Positions 51,865 to 60,279 of a stretch of 64,000 bases of DNA are shown here, piece by piece. This stretch comes from CAYMMX01 sp964391675. Lineage in GTDB: Bacteria; Cyanobacteriota; Vampirovibrionia; Gastranaerophilales; Gastranaerophilaceae. The stretch covers positions 7,861 to 71,860 of the forward strand of contig CAYMMX010000008.1 in NCBI GenBank assembly GCA_964391675.1, written 5' to 3'. A model generated the notes under the pieces. That model was not told where the DNA came from. It ran no database searches and worked only from the letters and a program-made list of their open reading frames with translations. Position 1 is the first letter of the stretch. Each line of letters opens with the position of its first letter. The position numbers and the translations under genes are program-made.

Positions 51865-54345
51865 ATGAATGAACAATATTTTCCGCAGGAAATCGAAAAA
51901 AAATGGCAAAAAAAATGGAATGACGAAAACTCTTTTTATACTCCGAATGAAAGTAATAAGCCAAAGTATTATGCATTATCTATGTTTCCATATCCATCGG
52001 GTAAACTACATATGGGACATGTCAGAAACTATACAATTACTGACGTTATAGCAAGGTTCAAAAAAGCTCAGGGATTTAATGTTTTACACCCGATAGGTTG
52101 GGATAGTTTTGGACTTCCTGCAGAAAATGCTGCAATGCAGCATGGTGCAAATCCTGCTGTTTGGACAGATGAAAATATTGCTTATATGACAAAGCAGCTT
52201 AAAATGTTGGGACTATCATATGATTGGGGAAGAGAAGTTACTACTTGTAAGCCTGATTATTATAAATGGACGCAGTGGTTATTTTTGCAGTTATTCAAAA
52301 AGGGTTTGGCATATAAAAAAGAAGCCGCTGTTAACTGGTGTGAAAAATGTTCTACCGTACTTGCTAATGAGCAGGTTATTGACGGAAAATGCTGGAGATG
52401 TGATGAAATTGTTATTAAAAAGAATTTGTCACAATGGTTCTTAAAAATCACAGATTATGCCGAACAACTACTCAAAGATTTAGATAAACTTGAAGGTTGG
52501 GGCGATAATGTAAAAACAATGCAAGCTAATTGGATTGGTAAATCAACGGGATCGATTTTAAAATTTAAAGTTGTAGAAAAAAACATAGAAATCCCTGTCT
52601 TTACTACTCGTCCTGATACTGTTTATGGTATTACATACTTGGTTGTTGCTCCGGAATACAAGGATATTGAAATTCTCACAACGGATGAAAATAAAGAACA
52701 GGTTGAATCATATCGTGAAAATGCTCGAAAAATGTCTGAAATTGAAAGACTTTCTACAGAAAGAGTAAAAACAGGTGTACCTTTAGGTACTCACTGTATA
52801 AATCCTTTTACAGGTGAAAAATTCCCGTTATGGACTGCGGATTATGCCCTTGCAGATTATGGAACCGGTGCTGTGATGGCTGTTCCGGCTCATGATGAGC
52901 GTGATTTTGATTTTGCTAAAAAATATAATTTGCCGATAAAAGTAGTTATCCAAAATGTCAAAAATCCAAGTGATTGTAGTAATGCAGCATATACCGAACC
53001 GGGGATTATGATTAATTCAGATGAATTCAACGGTAAATCAAATGAAGATGTCAAAAAATTAATTACAAAAAAAGCTGTTGACGGTAGTTTTGGTGAATTT
53101 AAAACGCAATATCGATTAAGAGACTGGTTAATTTCAAGGCAAAGATATTGGGGGGCTCCTATTCCTGTAGTTTATTGTGAAAAATGCGGTATACAACCTG
53201 TAAAAGACAGTGATTTACCTGTATTACTTCCCGAAGATGTAGATTTTTCAGTACAAGGAAAATCTCCTATTTTGACATCAAAAACTTTCATAGAGTCAGT
53301 GTGCCCTTGTTGTGGAGCTGCTGCTAAACGTGAAACTGATACTATGGATACATTTATGTGTTCGAGTTGGTATTATATGAGATATACTGATCCTAAGAAT
53401 ACTGAAATGTGTTTTGATAAATCAATTGTGAATAATTGGTTGCCTGTAGATCAATATGTTGGCGGAATTGAGCATGCTATTTTACATTTGCTTTATTCCA
53501 GATTTTTTACAAAGGCTCTTAGAGATTGTGATTTGCTAGATTTTGATGAACCATTTAAAAACTTATTAACTCAAGGAATGGTTTTAAAAGATGGTTCAAA
53601 AATGTCAAAATCAAAAGGAAATACTGTTGATCCGGATGAAATTTTTGAAAATTACGGAGCGGATACAGCACGATTATTTATACTTTCAGATTCTCCGCCG
53701 GCTCGTGATTTTGACTGGTCAGACGCAGGGGTTGAAGGTTGTTATAAATTTTTGAATAGAGTTTGGCGTTTAATTTCTACAAATCTTAATAAGATAGTTT
53801 TTGATTATAATTTATCAGAAAACCTGACTAAAGAAAATGATGATTTAGTTCGTATGGTACACATAGCTGTTAAAGGTATTACAAATGATATTTCAAACGA
53901 ATTCCAATTTAACACTGTGATATCAAAGTATCGTGAACTTACAAATTCAATATATGATTGGTTGGCAAGTAAGGAAAATAGTGATTTTGCCGAAGAGGAT
54001 AAGCAAGTATTTAGTTTTGCCGTTTTAACTTTGATGAAATTGATGTCACCGGTAGCAGTGCATTTAACAGAAGAGGTTTGGACTTCTTTGGGGGCAAAAA
54101 ATTCTATTCATGATGAAGCTTGGGTTGAGTGGGATGAAAATCTTGCAAAAACCAGTTCAATAACCTTAGTTGTTCAAGTAAACGGTAAAGTCAGAGATAA
54201 AATTGAAATTCCAGAGTCATTATCTCAAGATGAAATGAAAGAGATTGCTCTTAATACCGACAAATCTAAAGAATTTATTGCCGGCAAAGAAATCGTTAAG
54301 ATTATAGTTGTTCCGAAAAAATTGGTTAATATTGTTGTAAAATAA
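51865..54345 (+). CDS. leuS: Leucyl-tRNA synthetase
   Basis: 826 residues, class I. HIGH-type motif YPSGKLHMGHVRNYT, CP1 editing domain with TTRPDTVYGITYLVVAPE, zinc-ribbon-like CEKCGIQPV and CPCCGAA, KMSKS loop GSKMSKSKGNTVDP, and a C-terminal LVVQVNGKVRDK domain. Normal bacterial length. Ends 15 bp from a convergent gene. Confidence 0.98.
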   Translation: MNEQYFPQEIEKKWQKKWNDENSFYTPNESNKPKYYALSMFPYPSGKLHMGHVRNYTITDVIARFKKAQGFNVLHPIGWDSFGLPAENAAMQHGANPAVWTDENIAYMTKQLKMLGLSYDWGREVTTCKPDYYKWTQWLFLQLFKKGLAYKKEAAVNWCEKCSTVLANEQVIDGKCWRCDEIVIKKNLSQWFLKITDYAEQLLKDLDKLEGWGDNVKTMQANWIGKSTGSILKFKVVEKNIEIPVFTTRPDTVYGITYLVVAPEYKDIEILTTDENKEQVESYRENARKMSEIERLSTERVKTGVPLGTHCINPFTGEKFPLWTADYALADYGTGAVMAVPAHDERDFDFAKKYNLPIKVVIQNVKNPSDCSNAAYTEPGIMINSDEFNGKSNEDVKKLITKKAVDGSFGEFKTQYRLRDWLISRQRYWGAPIPVVYCEKCGIQPVKDSDLPVLLPEDVDFSVQGKSPILTSKTFIESVCPCCGAAAKRETDTMDTFMCSSWYYMRYTDPKNTEMCFDKSIVNNWLPVDQYVGGIEHAILHLLYSRFFTKALRDCDLLDFDEPFKNLLTQGMVLKDGSKMSKSKGNTVDPDEIFENYGADTARLFILSDSPPARDFDWSDAGVEGCYKFLNRVWRLISTNLNKIVFDYNLSENLTKENDDLVRMVHIAVKGITNDISNEFQFNTVISKYRELTNSIYDWLASKENSDFAEEDKQVFSFAVLTLMKLMSPVAVHLTEEVWTSLGAKNSIHDEAWVEWDENLAKTSSITLVVQVNGKVRDKIEIPESLSQDEMKEIALNTDKSKEFIAGKEIVKIIVVPKKLVNIVVK

Positions 54346-54360
54346 TTTTAATTTCTTATT

Positions 54361-54990
54361 TTATCTATAATATTGGTTTTTATTTGTAGCTTTATATATT
54401 TCATGTAAAACTATTAATCCAATACCTATTCCACCAACTATTTTAACATTTTTAGGTAATTTTGAAACTATATCTTTTGCTTTTAAAAAGCTTTCTTTAA
54501 CAGTATTTATTATTCCTTTTTTTGCAATTTTTGTAGTTTTATCTGCCGTTTTTGCTGTAGATTCTGCAATTTCACCAGTTCCTTTTATTATACTTTTGGC
54601 TTTAGTTTTGCAATTATCTATTGTTGTGCTTATGTTTTTGGCTAAATCAGGTTTACTCTTGAGGATTTTTTTTATTTTACTGCCACAATAAATAGCTATT
54701 GCACTTAATACTCCACCGGTCATTAATTCTTTCCAGGGAACTTGCACAGGAGCTTTTTTTTCACCTCTGCTAACAAAGGCATCTACTGCCGGATAACCTG
54801 ATAAATATGCCCCTGATTGGATTCCATAGCTAGAATAGCCATTACTAGGTTTTGAATATGGAAGCATGTTACTTGTTTGAGGATTCCCAACATATTTAGG
54901 CTTTGTTCCTTTTACATAGGCATCTGCGTCAAAATCTAGAACACCTAAAGTTGCTAATGTATCCAATGAACTTGTTGAATTCATGTCCAT
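54361..54990 (-). CDS. Hypothetical membrane-associated protein, 209 residues
   Basis: The first ~80 residues are Ser/Tyr/Gly-rich and probably disordered (SNGYSSYGIQSGAYLSGYPA). A hydrophobic segment (~93-105, GGVLSAIAIYCGSKI), a Lys/Thr-rich helical part with repeated IAESTAKTADKTTKIAKK, and a second hydrophobic stretch near the end (GIGIGLIVLHEIY) follow. No family recognised. AAAGG precedes the ATG. Confidence 0.65.
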   Translation of the reverse strand: MDMNSTSSLDTLATLGVLDFDADAYVKGTKPKYVGNPQTSNMLPYSKPSNGYSSYGIQSGAYLSGYPAVDAFVSRGEKKAPVQVPWKELMTGGVLSAIAIYCGSKIKKILKSKPDLAKNISTTIDNCKTKAKSIIKGTGEIAESTAKTADKTTKIAKKGIINTVKESFLKAKDIVSKLPKNVKIVGGIGIGLIVLHEIYKATNKNQYYR

Positions 54991-55079
54991 AAAAATAACC
55001 TTTCCTTATACACAATTATATAAAGTATTTTTTTGTTTAAAAATTGCTTTTTATTTTAATTTTTGTTAATTTTTTATTT

Positions 55080-56729
55080 ATGAAAACAATTAGTAATGAC
55101 TTTAAAGCTTTGATTTTAATTTGTATATTTTTAATTTTTTGTATCATGTTGACTTATGCTCATCATGGTGATTTTTTATTTGATTGTGGCAGGGAAGCTT
55201 ATTATCCTGTAGAAATTTTAAAAGGAAAGATCTTATATAAAGATATATTTAATATTTACGGACCTTTTTCATATATGTTTAATTCAGCACTTTTTAAAGT
55301 TTTTGGTGTTAATTTAAATGTACTATATATTGCCGGTTGCATTTGCGCTTTTTGTATTACTTATTTAATATACTCAATTGCAAGAAATTTTATCTCATGT
55401 TTTGTAAGTTTTTCTATTTCTATTTTCACTATTGCTGTAGGTGTTCTTAGTCTTAATCTTTTTAATTATATTTTTCCGTATTGTTATGCAATGGTATATG
55501 GTTTGGTTGCATTCCTTTTTTCTGTATTTTTTCTTATTAAATATTCATATAGTGATGAAAAGATTTTTTATTTATATTTAAGTTGTTTTTTTGCAGGTAT
55601 AGCTGTTTCTAATAAATATGATTTTATATTTTATCCATTAGTAATATTGTACGTTTTTATACAAAAAAAACTCTTTGATTATAAAAAATATTTATATGCA
55701 TTATTTTCATTTTTGCTTGTTCCGCTAACTTGCTTTCTTATTCTTTTTATTCAGGGATTAAATATTAGAGATTTGATTTCTAATGTCTTAATAATTAATT
55801 CTATGTTAAAAAATCCTCTGCTTAAGTATTTTTATACTAATATCGGAGTGTTTTTTGACGTAAAAATTTTATATGTTGTATTTATTGAGTTTATTAAATT
55901 TTTATTACCTTTATCTCTAGTGATATGGCTTAAAAATAAAGTTAAAGGTTTATTCTATTTTGTAGTTTTACTTTTATATTCGCTTTTTGTCTTATTTACA
56001 TTTAAGCTTTATTCATTTATCTACTTACCGCTGTTAATTACATTCTTATTTATTATGGACTTTAAAAAAAATATAAATAATCTTTCTTTAAGTATTGTGG
56101 TATTAAGTGCTGTTTCGATTTCTTGTAAAGTATATTTTGGCGCTTTAATATATAATTACGGAAGTTTTTATGTCAGTTTTCTTCTGGTCGCTTTTTTCGC
56201 ATTAATTTTTTATAAGTTTATAAATTACAAAATTAATTTTTCGATATTTGGTCTTTATATTTTAATTGTTTCAATTTTTCTGGCTAATAATGTAATTTTT
56301 AATTTGAAAATTAAAAGTTATCTTATTAATACAAATAAGGGTAAAATATATGTAAATAAATCTATTGGTAATGCGTCAGACAAACTTTTAAAATATATAA
56401 AATATAATACAAAAGCAAAGGATATAGTAATAGTTTTACCTGAAGGAGCAATGATTAATTTTATTGCTGATAGAAAAAGTGATAATTATTATACTTCCCT
56501 AATCCCTTTATATGTTTATACTTTTGGTGAGAAAAAAATTATTAAACATTTTAAAGAATTAAAGCCGGATTATATTGTATTTAATAATTCCAATATGAAA
56601 AGAGATCATGGTTTTGAAAATATTTGTAACGATTATGCGTTTGAACTTTGCAATTTTGTGGCACAGAATTATTATTATAGAAAGGAGATTGATACTGGTT
56701 TTAGATACCTTATTTATCAAAAAAAGTGA
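55080..56729 (+). CDS. Multi-pass membrane glycosyltransferase-like protein
   Basis: About 549 residues from the ATG at 55080; an in-frame TTG at 55044 would add 12 hydrophobic residues without a better ribosome binding site. It has ~11-12 membrane helices and the phrase GREAYYPVEILKGKILYKDI followed by YGPFSYMFNSALFKVFG, typical of GT39/PMT-like lipid-linked sugar transferases, where an acidic Asp precedes (FLFDCGREAYY). The last ~120 residues are soluble, with VIVLPEGAMINFIADR. Acceptor and sugar unknown. No other sugar genes adjoin. Confidence 0.65.
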   Translation: MKTISNDFKALILICIFLIFCIMLTYAHHGDFLFDCGREAYYPVEILKGKILYKDIFNIYGPFSYMFNSALFKVFGVNLNVLYIAGCICAFCITYLIYSIARNFISCFVSFSISIFTIAVGVLSLNLFNYIFPYCYAMVYGLVAFLFSVFFLIKYSYSDEKIFYLYLSCFFAGIAVSNKYDFIFYPLVILYVFIQKKLFDYKKYLYALFSFLLVPLTCFLILFIQGLNIRDLISNVLIINSMLKNPLLKYFYTNIGVFFDVKILYVVFIEFIKFLLPLSLVIWLKNKVKGLFYFVVLLLYSLFVLFTFKLYSFIYLPLLITFLFIMDFKKNINNLSLSIVVLSAVSISCKVYFGALIYNYGSFYVSFLLVAFFALIFYKFINYKINFSIFGLYILIVSIFLANNVIFNLKIKSYLINTNKGKIYVNKSIGNASDKLLKYIKYNTKAKDIVIVLPEGAMINFIADRKSDNYYTSLIPLYVYTFGEKKIIKHFKELKPDYIVFNNSNMKRDHGFENICNDYAFELCNFVAQNYYYRKEIDTGFRYLIYQKK

Positions 56730-56829
56730 TTGTATACTTTTGTAACAAAAATCATATATTCTGAAATCGGTATTTAAATATTTTTTTTATATATATGTGA
56801 GTAATACGAAGATAGTTAAGGAGAGTTCA

Positions 56830-57186
56830 ATGTCAGGTTTAAGTTTTGGTTTAATAACTGGTGGTTCATCAAACGGAAGTCTTTTATCATCTGATTCAGA
56901 AAACTCTACTCTTCTTTCAAATAATACAGAAAATGCTGAAGCTAGTTTATTATCTAATGATACTCAAGCAGGAACAGATGCATTTAGTGGAAAAGATATC
57001 TTCGGAACTTGTGAATTTTCAGAGGCTAATGCTAATTCTTTAGCAAATGAATCCTCTGAAACAATCGGTTCATGTGCCTCAACTGAAACAATCGGCTCTG
57101 TAGCTTGTGCTTCAGAAGCTGCTGGTTCTGTAGCTTCTTCTGGCTCTTCTTCAGATTGCGGCGGTTCTTTTGTCTCTGTTTGTTAA
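56830..57186 (+). CDS. Small Ser/Cys-rich repeat protein, possible peptide precursor
   Basis: 118 residues from the ATG at 56830, 6 bp after AAGGAGAG (an in-frame GTG at 56797 is upstream). About a third of the residues are serine. Two repeat sets are visible: three copies of an (S/T)LLS(S/N)(D/N)(S/T) unit around residues 17-48, and a C-terminal ETIGSCAST / ETIGSVACA / SEAAGSVASS series. Five cysteines all lie in the C-terminal half and the last residue is Cys. No signal peptide. Composition recalls ribosomal peptide-natural-product precursors, but no maturation enzyme is adjacent, so a structural or surface role is equally possible. Confidence 0.6.
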   Translation: MSGLSFGLITGGSSNGSLLSSDSENSTLLSNNTENAEASLLSNDTQAGTDAFSGKDIFGTCEFSEANANSLANESSETIGSCASTETIGSVACASEAAGSVASSGSSSDCGGSFVSVC

Positions 57187-57210
57187 TTTATTTTAAATTT
57201 ATCGAATAAT

Positions 57211-57248
57211 AAAAGGCGAAAACATTTAATGTTTTCGCCTTATAGTAT
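57211..57248. terminator. Bidirectional terminator after the Ser/Cys-rich gene
   Basis: A 13-bp stem AAGGCGAAAACAT with its complement around TTA, flanked by A/T tracts; serves the convergent zinc-ribbon gene too. Confidence 0.75.
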
Positions 57249-57265
57249 TTTATAACTATATTACA

Positions 57266-57529
57266 TTATTCATCTTTTTTGAAGCAATCTCTGCAATAAA
57301 CTTCCTTTCCTTCGATTGGTTTGAATGGAACTTTTGTTTCTACGCCGCAATTTGAGCAAACTGCATCATAAAGTTTTTTCTGTTTTTTTTGTTTTCTTGC
57401 TCTTCTGCAATCATTACATCTTTTTGGTTTGTTTGTAAGTCCTCTTTCAGCATAGAACTCTTGTTCACCTGCTGTGAATACAAACTCGCATCCGCATTCT
57501 TCGCAGATGATTTTTTCATCTTGGTACAT
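57266..57529 (-). CDS. Double zinc-ribbon protein
   Basis: 87 residues with four C-x2-C pairs: IICEECGCEF and RCNDCRRARK form the first ribbon, VCSNCGVET and YCRDCFKK the second. Between them lies a basic stretch (RKQKKQKKLY). The first half matches the small bacterial zinc-ribbon family with the E-x-x-FY-x-x-KG/RGL-type core (EFYAERGLTNKPKRC). Function unknown; RNA or nucleic-acid binding is possible. GAGAAAG precedes the ATG. Confidence 0.85.
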   Translation of the reverse strand: MYQDEKIICEECGCEFVFTAGEQEFYAERGLTNKPKRCNDCRRARKQKKQKKLYDAVCSNCGVETKVPFKPIEGKEVYCRDCFKKDE

Positions 57530-57600
57530 TTGACTTTCTCCTGATTTTTGTAACTATGAATGAATTATTTATTAATTAAAATTCATCCACCCAATCTATT

Positions 57601-58287
57601 TTAAAACTTTTTTGCAATTTTTGCAAGTTGTATAAATTCTTTTACAGAATTTACAGGAACTGCGAAGCCAATACCAATATTTGATTTATTATTGTCAGGA
57701 TTATAAATTGATTGACTAATACCTATTACTTCTCCTGAACTGTTAAGTAAAGGACCACCTGAATTGCCCGGATTTATTGCAGCATCAGTCTGAATTTTGT
57801 TTTTTGAATAATCTATTCTAGATACAATACCTTGAGTAAGTGTACCGGAAAAACCAAAGGGATTTCCAATAGCCAAAACTTTTTGACCAACTTTAATTTC
57901 TTCAGAATCACCAAGTTGTATTTTCATAAGTGTTTCCTTTGGCTTTATCTTTAATAAGGCTAAATCATTGTTTTTACCTAGAATGGAAATAACATTTGCC
58001 TTGTAAACTTTGCCGGAATTTGTTGTTACATCTATATCGTTTGAACCTTCAACTACATGTGAACTTGTTAATATTATGCCTTCTGTTGAAATGATACATC
58101 CGGTACCGCTTGAAATTCCTTCTTTTAGTTGAGCATCTATTGTTACTATGGCCGGAGAAATTTTTTCGTATACATTTATGTTAATTTGCTCTTCCTTATC
58201 GTAGATGGGCTGAGTTTTACACATTGGTGTATTCATAAATAAGAATATCAAAATGGCAATTATTCTGTTAATTATTAATTTACTCAT
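57601..58287 (-). CDS. HtrA/DegP-like serine protease without PDZ domain
   Basis: 228 residues. A signal peptide or N-terminal anchor (residues ~5-20) precedes the trypsin-like domain. Catalytic triad: His77 (SSHVVEG), Asp108 (KNNDLALLKI), Ser176 (INPGNSGGPL). The chain ends directly after the protease domain; DegP/DegS relatives have one or two PDZ domains that sense misfolded peptides. It could be an envelope protease regulated by another partner. Gene stands alone with a 150-bp upstream gap shared with the divergent ycf23-like gene. Confidence 0.9.
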   Translation of the reverse strand: MSKLIINRIIAILIFLFMNTPMCKTQPIYDKEEQININVYEKISPAIVTIDAQLKEGISSGTGCIISTEGIILTSSHVVEGSNDIDVTTNSGKVYKANVISILGKNNDLALLKIKPKETLMKIQLGDSEEIKVGQKVLAIGNPFGFSGTLTQGIVSRIDYSKNKIQTDAAINPGNSGGPLLNSSGEVIGISQSIYNPDNNKSNIGIGFAVPVNSVKEFIQLAKIAKKF

Positions 58288-58367
58288 AAATTAGTCCTCT
58301 CCAAGCTAATTTTTTATTGTGTTTGTATTTTATACTATCTACAATTTATCTAAATAGGGATTAATTA

Positions 58368-58397
58368 TTTACATGATTAAAATTTTAATGCTACAAT
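58368..58397 (+). promoter_or_regulatory. Putative promoter of the ycf23-like gene
   Basis: TTTACA, 18 bp, then an extended TGCTACAAT -10, 43 bp before the start codon. AAAGGAG follows at normal spacing from the ATG. Confidence 0.5.
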
Positions 58398-58440
58398 ATA
58401 GTAGAATTAAAATTAATATATGAAAATAAAGGAGTAAGTT

Positions 58441-59196
58441 ATGTCAAGAATTGATTTGTTTAAACAACATTTAAGAGAAAAAAGAGCATTAAAAGTAATA
58501 GCTGGTATTGATAATTTTGATATTGAGAATGTTAGAAAAGTTGTTTCTGCTGCTAATCAGGCAGGTGCAAGTGCTATAGACATTTCTGCCAATCAGCAAA
58601 TATATAATGCGGCAAGAGAATTAACGAATCTTCCTTTATTTGTTTCTTCTGTTATCCCGGAAGAACTTGCTTCGGCTGTAAAAAACGGTGCTGATGCTAT
58701 TGAATTAGGTAATTTTGATGCATTGTATAAAAAAGGAGCCAGATTCGGTGCAGATGAAGTATTAGCTTTAGTTGAAAAGACAATTTCTTTACTCGATTCT
58801 GAAATTTTCTTTTGTGTAACTGTTCCCGGGCATATTTCTGTTTCTGAACAAATTAATTTAGCAAGAAAATTAGAAGAGCTTGGTATCGATATGATTCAAA
58901 CTGAGGGTTCATGTATTGCTAATGCTCAAAGTGAAGGAGCAAGGGGATTATTAGAAACAGCTCAGGTTTCTATCTCTAATACAATTGAACTGACAAGAAA
59001 TGTAGAAATCCCTGTTATGACTGCTAGCGGAATAACTCCAACGACTGCAGCTTTAGCTTTTGCTGCAGGTGCTAGTGCTATCGGTGTTGGCTCTTGTATC
59101 AATAAACTAGATTCTTCAATTGCTATGCTTGCTGTTACAAAAAGTTTAGTTGAAATTGCGAATAATGAATGCAAATTAAATGCAGTTTTATCATAG
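58441..59196 (+). CDS. ycf23: Ycf23/DUF561 family protein
   Basis: 251 residues, TIM-barrel-like. The family is characteristic of Cyanobacteria and plastids: KVIAGIDNFDIENVRKVV at the start, ASAIDISANQ, GADAIELGNFD, FCVTVPGHI and the glycine-rich ASGITPTTAALAFAAGASAIGVG near the end, like phosphate-binding loops of (beta/alpha)8 enzymes. Function is unknown. Its presence supports a cyanobacterial-line origin for the host. Monocistronic, with a terminator 20 bp downstream. Confidence 0.85.
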   Translation: MSRIDLFKQHLREKRALKVIAGIDNFDIENVRKVVSAANQAGASAIDISANQQIYNAARELTNLPLFVSSVIPEELASAVKNGADAIELGNFDALYKKGARFGADEVLALVEKTISLLDSEIFFCVTVPGHISVSEQINLARKLEELGIDMIQTEGSCIANAQSEGARGLLETAQVSISNTIELTRNVEIPVMTASGITPTTAALAFAAGASAIGVGSCINKLDSSIAMLAVTKSLVEIANNECKLNAVLS

Positions 59197-59215
59197 TTTT
59201 TAAATAAATATAATT

Positions 59216-59241
59216 ACACCCTCTTTTTAGGGGGTGTTTTT
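59216..59241 (+). terminator. Terminator after the ycf23-like gene
   Basis: ACACCC pairs with GGGTGT around CTCTTTTTAG and is followed by six T residues. Confidence 0.8.
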
Positions 59242-59244
59242 TGT

Positions 59245-59553
59245 TTATTTAAAATCACTTGGTTTTTTATTTTGTAACCATTTTTTTAAGGTATGTTGTT
59301 CATAACTTAGCGCAAAATTGTAAAGGGCGTTTGTAAGTGTTCTTCCACTTTCTGATTTTGCTATTAAAAGAGAATCTCCAATATTATTTTTTGCAAGAGT
59401 TATTTCTGCGTGAATAATTTTTTCAACATTTGTTTTTGGCTTTTTCTCCAGTATTGACTTAATCCAAGTTATTAGTAAATTTGTGCATGACTTATTTTGG
59501 ATTATTTTTTCTTCATTTTGTTGCAAATACTTTGCAAATTCGTTTAATATCAT
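59245..59553 (-). CDS. Hypothetical protein, 102 residues
   Basis: Helical, soluble, no signal peptide. The pattern ILNEFAKYLQQNEEKIIQNKS, then LITWIKSILEKKPKTN and a final KKWLQNKKPSDFK, shows two long helices with conserved-looking tryptophans. I do not recognise the family. Starts 9 bp after the comF stop on the same strand; probably the second gene of that operon. Confidence 0.65.
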   Translation of the reverse strand: MILNEFAKYLQQNEEKIIQNKSCTNLLITWIKSILEKKPKTNVEKIIHAEITLAKNNIGDSLLIAKSESGRTLTNALYNFALSYEQHTLKKWLQNKKPSDFK

Positions 59554-59562
59554 TTTAATTCT

Positions 59563-60213
59563 TCATTCTATCACTGGAGTTGTTGTTGCTAAGCATACAA
59601 TATCATTTATTGAGTTTTTTTGCAATTCAGAAATTATGCTTTCAAATGTGGAACCTGTTGTGCATATGTCATCAATTATTATTATTTTATCAGTGGGTTG
59701 ATATGATTTGTCAATAATAAAAGCATTTGCAAGATTATTCATTCTTTGTTGTCTGTTTAATTTATATTGCGGTTTTGTATCTTTTATTCGTTTTATAAAT
59801 TTTGTATTTAGTTTATAGCCGCTTAATTTACAAAATTCTTCTGCTATCAAGTTCATATGATTATATTTTCTGACTTGCTCTCTTTTCTTAAATAGAGGAA
59901 CAGGGAGTACTTCATAATTATTAAATTTATCAGGTATTTTTTCCCAATATTCAAACATGAATTTTGCTTGATAATAGGCTAAGTCTTTTTGTTTATGATA
60001 TTTAATCCCCCGGATAATTTTTTGAATATCATTAGTATATTCAGCACAGCAGTATACTTTTATTCCTTTAATTTTTGTGTATTCATATATTTTTAAATGT
60101 TCTATTTTTTTATAACATGAAGAACAAATCTTTACGGCTTCTTTTGAACTTCCGCATAAATAACATTTTTTCTTATATATTAAGTCAAGTAATTCAGTTA
60201 AAATCTTTTTCAT
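59563..60213 (-). CDS. comF: ComF-family phosphoribosyltransferase-like protein
   Basis: 216 residues. An N-terminal zinc ribbon (CYLCGSSKEAVKICSSC) precedes a PRTase domain with LPVPLFKKREQVRKYNH and the PRPP loop IIIIDDICTTGST. ComF/GntX proteins act in DNA uptake or related nucleotide metabolism; their enzymatic substrate is unclear. Divergent from rseP; a 66-bp gap separates the two starts. Confidence 0.88.
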   Translation of the reverse strand: MKKILTELLDLIYKKKCYLCGSSKEAVKICSSCYKKIEHLKIYEYTKIKGIKVYCCAEYTNDIQKIIRGIKYHKQKDLAYYQAKFMFEYWEKIPDKFNNYEVLPVPLFKKREQVRKYNHMNLIAEEFCKLSGYKLNTKFIKRIKDTKPQYKLNRQQRMNNLANAFIIDKSYQPTDKIIIIDDICTTGSTFESIISELQKNSINDIVCLATTTPVIE

Positions 60214-60279
60214 ATTTATAAATTATACAATATATTTTTTATATGTTAGAATATATTTACATATAATTGAGGAGAGATA

